A stretch of 53,780 bases of DNA from an uncultured Alphaproteobacteria bacterium. GTDB taxonomy: Bacteria > Pseudomonadota > Alphaproteobacteria > Rhizobiales > Beijerinckiaceae. Under the pieces are notes generated by a model. That model did no database searches. It had not been told where the DNA came from and saw only the letters and a program-made list of their open reading frames with translations. Of the stretch, positions 35,656-44,647 are shown piece after piece; position 1 is the first letter of the stretch, and each line of letters begins with the position of its first letter. The stretch lies in NCBI GenBank assembly GCA_937988775.1, contig CALKHP010000040.1, positions 1 to 53,780 on the forward strand, given 5' to 3'. A program made the translations under genes and the position numbers.

Positions 35656-36828
35656 TTACATCTTGCAGTCTTTGACATACGGGTCGGTGTAGTTCTCGAA
35701 CACTTTCTGCACGATCTCGGTCTCGAACTTGTCGCCGCGCTTGGCGACCTTGACGAGGTAGAAATCCTGCACCGGATAATGGTTGGCGCCGAATTTGAAC
35801 GCGCCGCGCAGCGACTTGAAATCGGCCGCCTCAAGCGCCTTGCGCAGGCCGTCATGGTCGGCGAGCTTGCCGCCGACCGCCTTGATGGCGCTGTCGAGCA
35901 GCAGGGCCGTGTCATAGCCATGCATGGCGTAGGAGCCGGGCACCTGGCCGCCATAGGCCGCTTCATAGGCGGTCACGAAGGCCTTGCTCTGCGGGTTGTC
36001 CATGGTCGGGGCCCAGTTCGAGCCGCCCAGAAACCCGAGCGCTGCGTCCTTCTGGGCCGGCAGGGTGGATTCGTCCGTGGTGAAGGCGGAGAGGAACGGG
36101 GTGGTGTCGGCGAGGCCGGCCTGCCGGTATTGCTTGACGAGGTTCACGCCCATGCCGCCCGGCATGAAGGCGAACACCGCATCGGGCTTGGCGGCGGCGA
36201 TCTTGGCGAGTTCGGCCGAGAAGTCGAGCTGGCCGAGCGGCACATAGACCTCGTCGGCGATCTCGCCCTTGAAGTAGCGTTTGACGCCGGCGAGCGAATC
36301 CTTGCCGGCCTGATAGTTCGGCGCCAGCAGGAACAGCTTCTTGAAGCCCTTGTCCTGGGCGTATTTGCCGAGCACCTCGTGGTTCTGGTCGTTCTGGTAC
36401 GAGACGACGAACAGGTTCTTGTTGCATTGTTTGCCGGCGAAATTCGACGGGCCGGCATTGGGGCTGATCAGGAAGGCGCTGCTCTCGCTCACCGGCTTGG
36501 CGACGGCCTGCATGATGTTGGAGAAGATCGGCCCGACGACGAAATTGACGTGGTCGCGCTCGATCAGCCCCTTGACGCGGGTCAGCGCGACATCGGGCTT
36601 CAGCTCGTCATCGGCGGTGACGATCTCGGCCTCGAGCCCGCCGAGCTTGCCGCCCAGCTCCTTCATCGCCAGTTCGAAGCCGTTCTTCGCCTGCACGCCA
36701 AGCGCCGCCGGCGGCCCCGACAATGTCAGCAGCAGCCCGACCTTGACCTTTTCCGCCGCATGGGCCGCGGGGACAAGCCCCAGGCAGCCGATCATCACAG
36801 CCGTCGCGGCCGCCACTCGTATCGTCAT
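35656..36828 (-). CDS. livK: Branched-chain-type substrate-binding protein LivK, set 2
   Basis: A 390-residue periplasmic binding protein. Sec signal MTIRVAAATAVMIGCLGLVP with cleavage after AAHA; the mature domain starts EKVKVGLLLTLSGPPAALGV. FLISPNAGPSNFAGKQCNKN and APNYQAGKDSLAGVKRYFKG resemble binding proteins for aromatic or other carboxylic acids in this family, by recall only. It differs clearly from the set 1 protein and so probably binds another ligand. Confidence 0.9.
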   Translation of the reverse strand: MTIRVAAATAVMIGCLGLVPAAHAAEKVKVGLLLTLSGPPAALGVQAKNGFELAMKELGGKLGGLEAEIVTADDELKPDVALTRVKGLIERDHVNFVVGPIFSNIMQAVAKPVSESSAFLISPNAGPSNFAGKQCNKNLFVVSYQNDQNHEVLGKYAQDKGFKKLFLLAPNYQAGKDSLAGVKRYFKGEIADEVYVPLGQLDFSAELAKIAAAKPDAVFAFMPGGMGVNLVKQYRQAGLADTTPFLSAFTTDESTLPAQKDAALGFLGGSNWAPTMDNPQSKAFVTAYEAAYGGQVPGSYAMHGYDTALLLDSAIKAVGGKLADHDGLRKALEAADFKSLRGAFKFGANHYPVQDFYLVKVAKRGDKFETEIVQKVFENYTDPYVKDCKM

Positions 36829-36856
36829 CAACGTCTCTCCCCCGAGCATCTTCGCT

Positions 36857-36902
36857 CCGCGCGCACATTCGCAAACGCGCCGCGCCGCGCGCACATTGGC
36901 AA
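36857..36902. repeat. Direct repeat pair upstream of livK set 2
   Basis: CCGCGCGCACATTCGCAA (36857-36874) and CCGCGCGCACATTGGCAA (36885-36902) match at 17 of 18 positions with a 28-bp period, between the divergent livK and acyl-CoA dehydrogenase genes. They could be binding sites of a regulator different from the FadR-type one, whose palindrome I do not see here. Confidence 0.5.
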
Positions 36903-37034
36903 GAACCGCGACGCCTGTCGAGGTCGCTTGCCTTGCGCGGCCATGGTTGCGATTTTAAGGTTGAAATCGCTGCGCCCGGCAAGTTCTTTCGGAAAGGGCG
37001 CGCGATTGCCGCAAGGAGGCGTGGGGAGACAAGC

Positions 37035-38213
37035 ATGGCCGACCGCAGCTTTCTCGACTGGCCGTTCCTCACGCCACGGCACAAGGCGTTCGCCGAGCGG
37101 CTCGGCGCCTGGGCGGCCGAGCATGTGCCGACCCTCGCCCATCACGATCACGGCGATGTCGATCCCGCCTGCCGCCTGCTCGTGCACGGGCTCGGCGAGG
37201 CCGGCTGGCTGAAACCTTGCGTGCCGGCGGCCTATGGCGGCCTCGTCGACAAGCTCGACGTGCGCACGCTGTGCCTCGCGCGCGAAACGCTCGCCTATCA
37301 CAGCGGGCTGGCCGATTTCTCCTTCGCCATGCAGGGGCTCGGCTCCGGGCCGATCAGCCTGGCCGGCAGCGAGGAGCAGAAGGCGCGCTACCTGCCGCTG
37401 GTCGCGTCCGGCCGCCAGATCGCGGCGTTTGCCCTGTCGGAAGCCGATGCCGGCTCCGATGTCGCGGCGATGGCGACGACCGCCGTGCCCGATGGCGCCA
37501 GCCACGTGCGGCTCGACGGCGCCAAGACCTGGATTTCCAACGGCGGTATCGCCGACCATTACATCGTATTCGCCCGCTCCGGCGAGGCGCCCGGCGCGCG
37601 CGGCCTGTCGGCCTTCATCGTCGATGCCGATACGCCCGGCCTGACCATCGCCGAGCGCATCGAGGTAATCGCGCCGCATCCGCTGGCGACACTGCGTTTC
37701 GACGGCTGCCGCGTGCCGGTGTCGCAGCGCCTGGGCCGGCCGGGCGACGGTTTCCGCATCGCCATGGCGACGCTCGACATCTTCCGCTCGACCGTTGGCG
37801 CGGCGGCCCTCGGCCTTGCCCGGCGCGCGCTCGACGAGGCGCTGGGAAGGGCGATGGCGCGGCCGATGTTCGGCGGCAGGCTTGCCGACTTGCAACTGAC
37901 CCAGGCCGCGCTCGCCGAGATGGCGACCGGCATCGATGCGGCGGCGCTGCTGATCTACCGCGCCGCCTGGGTGAAGGATGGCGGCGCGGCGCGCGTCACC
38001 CGCGAAGCCTCGATGGCCAAGCTTGCCGCCACCGAGACCGCGCAGCAGGTCATCGACAAGGCAGTGCAGATTTTCGGCGGGCTCGGCGTGCGCACCGGAA
38101 GCAAGGTCGAGGAACTCTATCGCGAAGTGCGCGCACTGCGCATCTATGAGGGCGCGACCGAAGTGCAGAAGATCGTCATCGCGCGTGAACTGATGCGGGA
38201 GAAGGCGTCGTGA
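37035..38213 (+). CDS. Acyl-CoA dehydrogenase (third)
   Basis: A 392-residue acyl-CoA dehydrogenase family protein: FALSEADAGSDVAAMATTAV, KTWISNGGIADHYIVFAR, QIFGGLGVRTGSKVEELYRE and RIYEGATEVQ with catalytic Glu372. It is more divergent than the other two (shorter N-terminus, LDIFRSTVGAAALGLARRAL). Start ATG at 37035. Divergent from livK set 2; its last 38 bp overlap the convergent RgpF-like gene. Confidence 0.9.
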   Translation: MADRSFLDWPFLTPRHKAFAERLGAWAAEHVPTLAHHDHGDVDPACRLLVHGLGEAGWLKPCVPAAYGGLVDKLDVRTLCLARETLAYHSGLADFSFAMQGLGSGPISLAGSEEQKARYLPLVASGRQIAAFALSEADAGSDVAAMATTAVPDGASHVRLDGAKTWISNGGIADHYIVFARSGEAPGARGLSAFIVDADTPGLTIAERIEVIAPHPLATLRFDGCRVPVSQRLGRPGDGFRIAMATLDIFRSTVGAAALGLARRALDEALGRAMARPMFGGRLADLQLTQAALAEMATGIDAAALLIYRAAWVKDGGAARVTREASMAKLAATETAQQVIDKAVQIFGGLGVRTGSKVEELYREVRALRIYEGATEVQKIVIARELMREKAS

Positions 38214-39177
38214 GTGGCGCGAGCAGGCAGCGCCCCCCCGCATCCCGGATCGCGTAGCCGTCGGCGATCGCCGCCAGCGTGAACACGCGCTCGACGGCAT
38301 GGTGGAGCGCGCCGTCGACCTGACCCTGCTCGGGCTCGAAACCCTCCGGCGTCAGCGCCAGCGCCCTGAGCCGCGCCAGCGCCGCCGGCCGCACCCAGAA
38401 CATCGACCCTTCGAAAAATGCAGGCCGGGCCGGCGGGGTGATGCCCATGCGGGCAGCAAGCGCTTCCACATGCGCCCGATTCAGCATCCAGAACAGTGGG
38501 CTGTCATGCCAGCAGCCGCGCCAGCCGACCAGCCCGGTCGCGTTGTCCTCAAACAGCGCCAGGATGCGCGCGACCTGCCGCCGCCGGCCGGCCAGCATGA
38601 GGAACAGCAGGCGGCGGCGGATATTACCGTCGCTGAGATGCGGGCTGCGCTTGGTATGCAGCTTCAACACCGCATCGAACGGCTCGAGCGCGCCCGCGTT
38701 CAGCAGGCTCAGGAACGGGGCGATATCGCGCCCGCGATTGACGCAGGCCACGACGCGGGCCTCAGCCACCCCACCGAGCCGGGCCGCGACAGCCTCGACC
38801 TTATCCGGCTGCGTCGTAACGATCAGCGCACTTCCACGCGGCAGCCTGTCATGGCAGGCGATGATTTCGTCGAGCAGATCGACGTAATGGACATGCGTCA
38901 CCAGCGCGACGCCGCCACGAAATGCGGGCCGCGCCGCCTTGCGGTCACGCCACCCGCGCCAGGCCTGCGCTGGCGCGCTGACGGCAGCCGCCCCGATGGT
39001 CAGCGTCACGACTTTGACAAGATAGTGCTTGAAGACGCCCGCTCGGCGTCGCCAGGGCGAAGCCTGCCGCTTCAGCGGAAATGCGGTCTGGAAACGAGGT
39101 AACTTCAAACGATGGTATGTTCCGAGGCGTTTATGGGTGCCATGACTATCTTCGGGATGCCGGCTGGCGGCTGGCAC
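38176..39177 (-). CDS. Rhamnan synthesis F (RgpF)-like protein
   Basis: A 333-residue protein. The middle and C-terminal part, GGVALVTHVHYVDLLDEIIA, VACVNRGRDIAPFLSLL, VLKLHTKRSPHLSDG and FFEGSMFWVRPAALARL, matches the RgpF domain of surface rhamnan and O-chain loci. The basic N-terminal 60 residues include a short hydrophobic segment (VVTLTIGAAAVSAPAQ). The start at 39177 is the only ATG before the domain, but non-ATG starts are possible. It opens the polysaccharide locus; the exact reaction (glycosyl transfer or assembly) is not known. Confidence 0.75.
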   Translation of the reverse strand: MPAASRHPEDSHGTHKRLGTYHRLKLPRFQTAFPLKRQASPWRRRAGVFKHYLVKVVTLTIGAAAVSAPAQAWRGWRDRKAARPAFRGGVALVTHVHYVDLLDEIIACHDRLPRGSALIVTTQPDKVEAVAARLGGVAEARVVACVNRGRDIAPFLSLLNAGALEPFDAVLKLHTKRSPHLSDGNIRRRLLFLMLAGRRRQVARILALFEDNATGLVGWRGCWHDSPLFWMLNRAHVEALAARMGITPPARPAFFEGSMFWVRPAALARLRALALTPEGFEPEQGQVDGALHHAVERVFTLAAIADGYAIRDAGGRCLLAPLTTPSPASVHAR

Positions 39178-39227
39178 CGATCGCAGGTTGCACGGCCATT
39201 TGACGTAGCTTACAGACCCGAACTGCC

Positions 39228-40508
39228 ATGATCGATGAAACAGTGCAAGACGCCGCCGTCGAGCAGAGCCCAGTGCCTCCCGCTGAGCCGGTGAGCCCGC
39301 ACCGTGACGGTTTCCTCGTGCTCGGCATGCATCGCAGCGGCACGTCGGCGATTGCGGGAACGCTGGTCAAGCTGGGTGCGGCCGCGCCAAGGACCTTGAT
39401 GGCGGAGCATCCCGATAACCTGAAGGGTTATTGGGAATCGCTTCCGATCACGCAACTTCATGATGCATTGCTGGCCAGTGCCGGGAGCCGCTGGAATGAC
39501 TGGCGGCCATTCAATGCTGGCTGGTTCGAGACCCCCGCCGCGGCTCAGTTCAAGGCGCAAGCCAAGGCGTTGTTGGCTTCCGAGTTCGATGGGGCGCCGG
39601 CTTTCGTCCTGAAGGACCCACGTATCTGCCGTTTCGCGCCGTTCTGGCTCGATATTTTCGCGGTGGAGGGGATTACGCCGCGCCTGATACTGCCGGTACG
39701 CCAGCCGCTTGAAGTGGCTCAGTCGCTGCAGGCACGGGACGGTTTTGCGCTGAGCGAGGGATTGCTGCTCTGGTTGCGGCACGTGCTCGATGCCGAGGCG
39801 ACGACGCGCAGCATGTCGCGCGTCGTGGTGTGTTGGGCCGATTTCCTGGTGGATTGGCGCAAGGAGGCTTCACGGGTCACCGACGTGTTTGGCGCGCAGT
39901 GGTCTTGCCTGAACGAAACCGTGGCGGGCGAGACGGATGATTTCCTCCAGCCCGACCTGAAACACAGGAATGTCTCCACCGAGGCGGCGCGCCACCACCC
40001 TGATATGCACGCCTGGGCCATGGTGGTTTACGACGCCATGCTGGAGCTTGCGCGTGATCCGGCGTCGCCAGGCGCCCGCGAAAGCCTGGACGATATACGG
40101 GCCAGGTTCGAGGAGGCCAGCAGCCTCTTCGGGAGTGCCGCGGCCGACCGCGAGCGGTATTTGGAAGGCGTGCGGCATGAACTCGCGCTCGCGCAACAGG
40201 CGAAAGCCGAGGCCGAGCAGCAGATCCACGTGCATGTTCAGGCCCTGGACCAAGAGCGCGCCCAGCGCGCCGCGTTGCAGCAAACGCATGAGGCGGCGCT
40301 CCAGGCGGCCGCGGCCACCGCAAGCCAGGCCGGCGAGCACGAACGGGCGCGGCTTGCGATCGCGCTTGCGGAGCGAGATGCCCGCATCCAGCACTTGCTA
40401 CGTGTGCATGACGACGTCGTCAGCGTGCTTCAAAACTCCCTGAAAACAGAGCGCGACCAATCCGAGCAGGAGATCGCAGCAGCTAGCGGAAGTGCGAACG
40501 GAGCGTGA
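39228..40508 (+). CDS. Sulfotransferase-like protein with C-terminal coiled coil
   Basis: A 426-residue protein. LVLGMHRSGTSAIAGTLVKL near residues 30-50 is the PAPS 5'-phosphosulfate loop, and FVLKDPRICRFAPFW plus LILPVRQPLEVAQSLQARDG supply the 3'-phosphate-binding region. Residues about 290-415 are a long Ala/Glu/Gln/Arg-rich coiled coil (LALAQQAKAEAEQQIHVHVQ). Proteins of this build occur in polysaccharide clusters and may sulfate glycans or act in chain-length control. It is divergent from the RgpF-like gene. Confidence 0.78.
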   Translation: MIDETVQDAAVEQSPVPPAEPVSPHRDGFLVLGMHRSGTSAIAGTLVKLGAAAPRTLMAEHPDNLKGYWESLPITQLHDALLASAGSRWNDWRPFNAGWFETPAAAQFKAQAKALLASEFDGAPAFVLKDPRICRFAPFWLDIFAVEGITPRLILPVRQPLEVAQSLQARDGFALSEGLLLWLRHVLDAEATTRSMSRVVVCWADFLVDWRKEASRVTDVFGAQWSCLNETVAGETDDFLQPDLKHRNVSTEAARHHPDMHAWAMVVYDAMLELARDPASPGARESLDDIRARFEEASSLFGSAAADRERYLEGVRHELALAQQAKAEAEQQIHVHVQALDQERAQRAALQQTHEAALQAAAATASQAGEHERARLAIALAERDARIQHLLRVHDDVVSVLQNSLKTERDQSEQEIAAASGSANGA

Positions 40509-40749
40509 CGCTCTTAAGAGCCGACTTCACATGGTCGATGACTATCTGGCATCTGTTTATCTTGGTTCTGGTGTATTGGGTAGTTATTAAAGGAAATTTT
40601 TCTTTATACTTTGATGGTTAACATAATTCTTTAGTTGGATGGCATAAACTCATAGTATATAACAGTTTATAACGAAAATCTATTGTAATTAGATGATGAT
40701 TCCATATTTATATATTGTAATGTATGAATAATATAAAAAGGGGCCACGT
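40509..40749. other. AT-rich intergenic pocket with palindrome
   Basis: After the perfect palindrome GCTCTTAAGAGC (40510-40521) comes about 200 bp of strongly AT-rich DNA, quite unlike the GC-rich surroundings. It must hold the promoter for the methyltransferase gene, but several TATAAT-like strings make a single call impossible. A transfer junction is likely. Confidence 0.55.
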
Positions 40750-41667
40750 TTGTTCATCGAGAGGATAAAAAGAATGGCGGTTACGGGTCTCCCGGATGAA
40801 TTTGATGTGGGATACTATCGCTCGCTTCATTCCGACCTGTCATCCTTCACCGACGAGCAGGCGCAGGCTCACTATACGGCTTGTGGAATTGGCGAGGGAC
40901 GAATTGCATCTAAGCTCGCCACGAGAAACGAGCTAAAGCGCTACATTCCGCTGGTTCCGACACTTGAGATCGGCCCATATTGCAAGCCGTTCCTTTCAGG
41001 ACCAAACGTTCGTTATTTTGATGTCCTCGATAGCGACGCTATGAAGGCACGTCTGTTGAGGGAGGGCCTTGACCCGGCCAGCGCGGATCTGAAGCAAATC
41101 CCCCGCATTGATTATGTCGAGCCGAACGGAGATTTGTCGATTGTCGGTGACAAGTTTGGCGCCGTTTTCAGCTCGCACTCCATCGAACACCAGCCGGATA
41201 TCATCCGGCACCTGCAAGGCGTCTCCAGGATACTGGATGATGGTGGGCGCTATTATCTCTGCGTGCCGAACAAGCTCTATTGCTTTGATCACTTCATCGC
41301 GGAGAGCACCATTGCGGACATTCTTGACGCATACGAAGCGCAACGGAAGGTCCATACGCTTGGCAACGTCATTCGCCATCGAGCCCTGACGACACACAAT
41401 GAAACGGCCCGCCATTGGGACGGGGATCACAAGGATCCGGGCTATGAGCAATCGATCTCGCATCGTGCGATGTTGGCGACGCAAGAGTTCCGGCGCGCCA
41501 ACGGTGGATATGTCGATGTCCACGCTTGGTTCTTTACGTCGGCAAGCTTCCGAACATTGATCGGTCAGCTTCTGGACCTGGAGTTGATCAGTTTATACCC
41601 TGAGAGGGTCTATAATTCGACCCGAGGATCCAACGAGTTCATGGCCGTGCTGCGCAAGAAGCTGTAG
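40750..41667 (+). CDS. SAM-dependent methyltransferase, surface polysaccharide locus
   Basis: A 305-residue class I methyltransferase: VPTLEIGPYCKPFL (motif I region), VRYFDVLDSDAM (acidic end of strand 2), FGAVFSSHSIEHQPDIIRHL and ILDDGGRYYLCVPNKL (later strands). The first about 60 residues (FDVGYYRSLHSDLSSFTDEQ AQAHY) resemble a small helical domain found in glycan-modifying proteins. The start is a TTG at 40750 after AAAAAGGGGCC, or an ATG at 40774. It may methylate a sugar or a chain terminus. It converges on the large membrane protein gene. Confidence 0.72.
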   Translation: MFIERIKRMAVTGLPDEFDVGYYRSLHSDLSSFTDEQAQAHYTACGIGEGRIASKLATRNELKRYIPLVPTLEIGPYCKPFLSGPNVRYFDVLDSDAMKARLLREGLDPASADLKQIPRIDYVEPNGDLSIVGDKFGAVFSSHSIEHQPDIIRHLQGVSRILDDGGRYYLCVPNKLYCFDHFIAESTIADILDAYEAQRKVHTLGNVIRHRALTTHNETARHWDGDHKDPGYEQSISHRAMLATQEFRRANGGYVDVHAWFFTSASFRTLIGQLLDLELISLYPERVYNSTRGSNEFMAVLRKKL

Positions 41668-41698
41668 GTTGGCATGACCAACTCGATCTCGGAAATGC

Positions 41699-43516
41699 CT
41701 ATCGACAAGCCAGGGATAGGTCCGTCACTCGATAAATTTGAGCGGCCCCCCCTGGATCGAGCCTAAAATTCGGAGAGAATCCCTTTCGGTTCTCTACAGT
41801 AAATTCAAAATTTCTTGCTGAGCCGCCCTCATATGAGAGGGTCCTAGATGATGTTTCAGAGTAAGATTCGTCATCCTTATTAAGGAAAAAAAGCTGAATT
41901 ATATCAGAATTTTGAGATTCTACCTTTCCTTTTAGAGTGAATTCCTGGCATTTATTAAAATTATCTAGCGAGCTCTTGCTAATGGCGAAATAAATTTGCG
42001 GGTCAAAGCCGCCTTTCATCACGAGGCTATGTATACCTTTGTCTTTAATATCCCCGCCCGCTGATCCAATCAGGGACGTATCAATATTATACTCTGGGAA
42101 TAAAAGGTATCTTGTAAATGAAAAATCTTTCTCCCGTGCCTTCATGATCGCATTTGACAGATCTGCTGGGTATAATGTTTTGCAAATAATCGGTCCTTTA
42201 TTTATAAGATTATGATGTATGCAGGAAAGTCCTGGCCTTTGGATGGTGTCTGCTATGTCTTTGAAGTATTTGTCGTGAGAGAACGTGCCGACTAGCGACG
42301 CATAGAGGATTGTAATTATGGAGAAAATCAGGGGGATAGGCCCCTTCTGATAGGCCTGAGGCATCAATTTCTGGGCCAGCATCGCAACGACGAAGGGAAG
42401 AAGGACAGATACCCAGAAGAAATGAAATCGCAGTCCGCCGCGGATGAAATACTCGGACCAGCCATTTGTAGCGCTTCCGCCTAATGCGGCTCTGCTGGCC
42501 ACGACCATGAAGGTGTACAGGCCAATGGCCCCGGCCAAGCAAAGGTACACATAGGCCAATTTTCCTTCGGCCGAATGCTCCTTATCGAGCGACAACAGGA
42601 TAGTCTTGAACGCCAGAAACGCTGCAAGCAAGATTGCCGTGAAGATCGCGACCCCAACAGAGAGCGACAGCAACGGCCATGAGGGAAGAAACGGGAATCT
42701 AACCGAGCGAGCCATCATCCCGAACATAAAAGCCCAGAATTCCGACTCCCAAGGAAGCGTCCAAGGTGTTCCCGTTACGTGAATAGCTCCGCCTTGATCG
42801 ATAAGCACGACCCACGATTGGGCCGAGACCGTGATCGTCGCCGCGATTGTGTAGCCGATACCTGCCTGCCAAAGGCGTCTCGATGAGATTGAGGCGCCTC
42901 GGGTTGCGCAAACTAATGAGACAACCGCTGCGGCAAGCGCGGCGAAAGCCCCTGAAATATATGAGAACCCGCCTATGATGCCGAGAAGAGCAATCGCGGA
43001 AATATGTATTAACGAATTAAATCTTAAACTTATTGTTATTGATATTGATAAAAGAAGGGTTAGTATCGGGATGGCTTGATAATAAGCTATGACTTGCAAC
43101 CCCCAATAGCTCCCTGGTTGAGAGATGAAGATTGAGAACAGAAAGCAGAAAGGTATTAAGTATACATTTTTATAAGATTTATTTAATATGTGAAGAGATA
43201 ATACAAATATAGATCCAATGATAATCACCATCGTTATAAATTGATACAGTACAACATTGTATGATATATATATTGATAGTAAAGAATCAAGAAATTTTCC
43301 AACCGGAGACATTGTGTCATTCGCCGGTTTAAACAAATCCCCAAGAGAAAAAGAGCCGAGATCGGTATTGATGGTTCTCCAATCATCCCAGTAAGGGATG
43401 TCGATCCCCCATCTAGCCCAAGACAGCCCGCTAATTATCAGGATCGCAAATGGGAAAGCAGTCACAAGGCGCATTGCGGCTTGACGCGCATGAGATAAAT
43501 TCATGTTAATTCTCAC
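41699..43516 (-). CDS. Large polytopic membrane protein, candidate GT-C glycosyltransferase (GtrC role)
   Basis: A 605-residue protein with about ten to twelve hydrophobic segments in the first 420 residues and a soluble C-terminal domain. The motif WDDWRTINTD in the first predicted periplasmic loop has the acidic pair usual in GT-C enzymes, and there is no named family match I can make. It begins with a GTG that overlaps the gtrA stop by 4 bp and is the last gene of the GtrB/GtrA operon, which is where serotype-specific GtrC enzymes lie. AT-richer than its neighbours, hinting at transfer. Confidence 0.6.
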   Translation of the reverse strand: MRINMNLSHARQAAMRLVTAFPFAILIISGLSWARWGIDIPYWDDWRTINTDLGSFSLGDLFKPANDTMSPVGKFLDSLLSIYISYNVVLYQFITMVIIIGSIFVLSLHILNKSYKNVYLIPFCFLFSIFISQPGSYWGLQVIAYYQAIPILTLLLSISITISLRFNSLIHISAIALLGIIGGFSYISGAFAALAAAVVSLVCATRGASISSRRLWQAGIGYTIAATITVSAQSWVVLIDQGGAIHVTGTPWTLPWESEFWAFMFGMMARSVRFPFLPSWPLLSLSVGVAIFTAILLAAFLAFKTILLSLDKEHSAEGKLAYVYLCLAGAIGLYTFMVVASRAALGGSATNGWSEYFIRGGLRFHFFWVSVLLPFVVAMLAQKLMPQAYQKGPIPLIFSIITILYASLVGTFSHDKYFKDIADTIQRPGLSCIHHNLINKGPIICKTLYPADLSNAIMKAREKDFSFTRYLLFPEYNIDTSLIGSAGGDIKDKGIHSLVMKGGFDPQIYFAISKSSLDNFNKCQEFTLKGKVESQNSDIIQLFFLNKDDESYSETSSRTLSYEGGSARNFEFTVENRKGFSPNFRLDPGGAAQIYRVTDLSLACR

Positions 43517-43911
43517 CTCAATAGCGCCCTTCCGGCGATAAAACCGACAACCGTTGTAAATCCCATGACAAGAAAAATACTCACGCGAGGATGTATCCTT
43601 ACAGAAGTCAGAAATTCCAACAGTAGTAAGCCGAGAAAGAAAACCGCTGCATAGGAAGCGCCGAGCGCGAACCGATCAGCCAGCCCCTTCTTCCCCTCAG
43701 GGAAAACGCGGGACGGATAGACAACCATCACGAATATGATGCCGAGTATCCAGGCGATGGTGTAAGCGAGCTGGTGCGGCATAATGAAGAGCAGCGCCTG
43801 GTAGACCAGCATGGTCAATGCCGCGTTCAAGCCGCCAGCCAGGATAAACCGGACAATATCTCCGCTAAATGTCCAGCCCTGGCGATCTTCAACCGCGTCT
43901 TTATTGTTCAT
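43513..43911 (-). CDS. GtrA-family membrane protein (putative lipid-linked sugar flippase)
   Basis: A 132-residue protein with four hydrophobic helices: IVRFILAGGLNAALTMLVYQ, LAYTIAWILGIIFVMVVYPS, AAVFFLGLLLLEFL and VSIFLVMGFTTVVGFIAGRA. RFILAGGLNA and the VYPSRVFPEG region are GtrA hallmarks. GtrA proteins are thought to turn undecaprenyl-phosphate sugars across the inner membrane. The ATG at 43911 overlaps the acyltransferase gene by 11 bp. Confidence 0.85.
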   Translation of the reverse strand: MNNKDAVEDRQGWTFSGDIVRFILAGGLNAALTMLVYQALLFIMPHQLAYTIAWILGIIFVMVVYPSRVFPEGKKGLADRFALGASYAAVFFLGLLLLEFLTSVRIHPRVSIFLVMGFTTVVGFIAGRALLR

Positions 43912-44647
43912 CGATCTTACGCACCATGCGAGCCGGGGCGCCCACCACGAGCACACCTGGCTCCACATTCTTTGTCACCACCGATCCAGCTCCGACGATC
44001 GAACCCGCTCCAATCCTGATCCCGGGCAGAAGCGTTGCTCCTGCCCCCACGGCTGCTCCATTCTCAATGATCTGCCCGCGCACACGGTTGTCGTCATATT
44101 CAAGTCGGCCGATGGCGTTGTCGTTCACGGTTCCGACGGTCAGGCTGATGAAGACATCGTTGCCAATGACCGAGTTGCCGGTAAGATGGGTGAGATCCAT
44201 CACCTTGGTGCGAGAACCGATCTTCGTATTGTAGTTGATGGTAACGTAGCGGGAAATGATACAATAATCGCCGATCACGCATTGCTCGCGGATCGATGCT
44301 CCATCAGCGATCAGGCAATTCCTGCCGATCGTCACATCCTGATAGATCACCGCGTTCGGGCCGATGCTGCACTCGTCGCCGATCACGACCACGCCTTCGA
44401 TCTTCGGGGTGCGCGCCGTAGCGCCGGCTCCCTTCGGATAGCGCCCCAAATAAGCGCCGGGCATAATTTCGACGCTATCGCCGATGCGGACGCCAGCTTC
44501 GATCACGACGTGCGGGTGAATGACGCAGTTCCTACCGATAATGACGCCGTCGCGGATAACCGCAAACTCGGCGACACGTGTTCCTTCGCCGATATCAGCC
44601 TCTCCTATGCGGGCGTCCGGCGAGACAGTTTTGCCATTATTTGTCAC
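43901..44647 (-). CDS. Left-handed beta-helix (hexapeptide) acyltransferase
   Basis: A 248-residue protein made almost wholly of hexapeptide repeats (IGRNCVIHPHVVIEAGVRIG, IGPNAVIYQDVTIGRNCLIA and IGAGSIVGAGSVVTKNVEPG). It should transfer an acyl group, usually acetyl, to a sugar amine or hydroxyl. Since the WxcM-like protein upstream already has such a domain, this one may modify another position or another sugar. Overlaps both neighbours by a few bases. Confidence 0.82.
   Translation of the reverse strand: MTNNGKTVSPDARIGEADIGEGTRVAEFAVIRDGVIIGRNCVIHPHVVIEAGVRIGDSVEIMPGAYLGRYPKGAGATARTPKIEGVVVIGDECSIGPNAVIYQDVTIGRNCLIADGASIREQCVIGDYCIISRYVTINYNTKIGSRTKVMDLTHLTGNSVIGNDVFISLTVGTVNDNAIGRLEYDDNRVRGQIIENGAAVGAGATLLPGIRIGAGSIVGAGSVVTKNVEPGVLVVGAPARMVRKIDEQ

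Noticed and set aside
40510..40521. GCTCTTAAGAGC as a terminator
   Set aside because: A perfect palindrome without loop or following T tract; more likely chance or a protein site.
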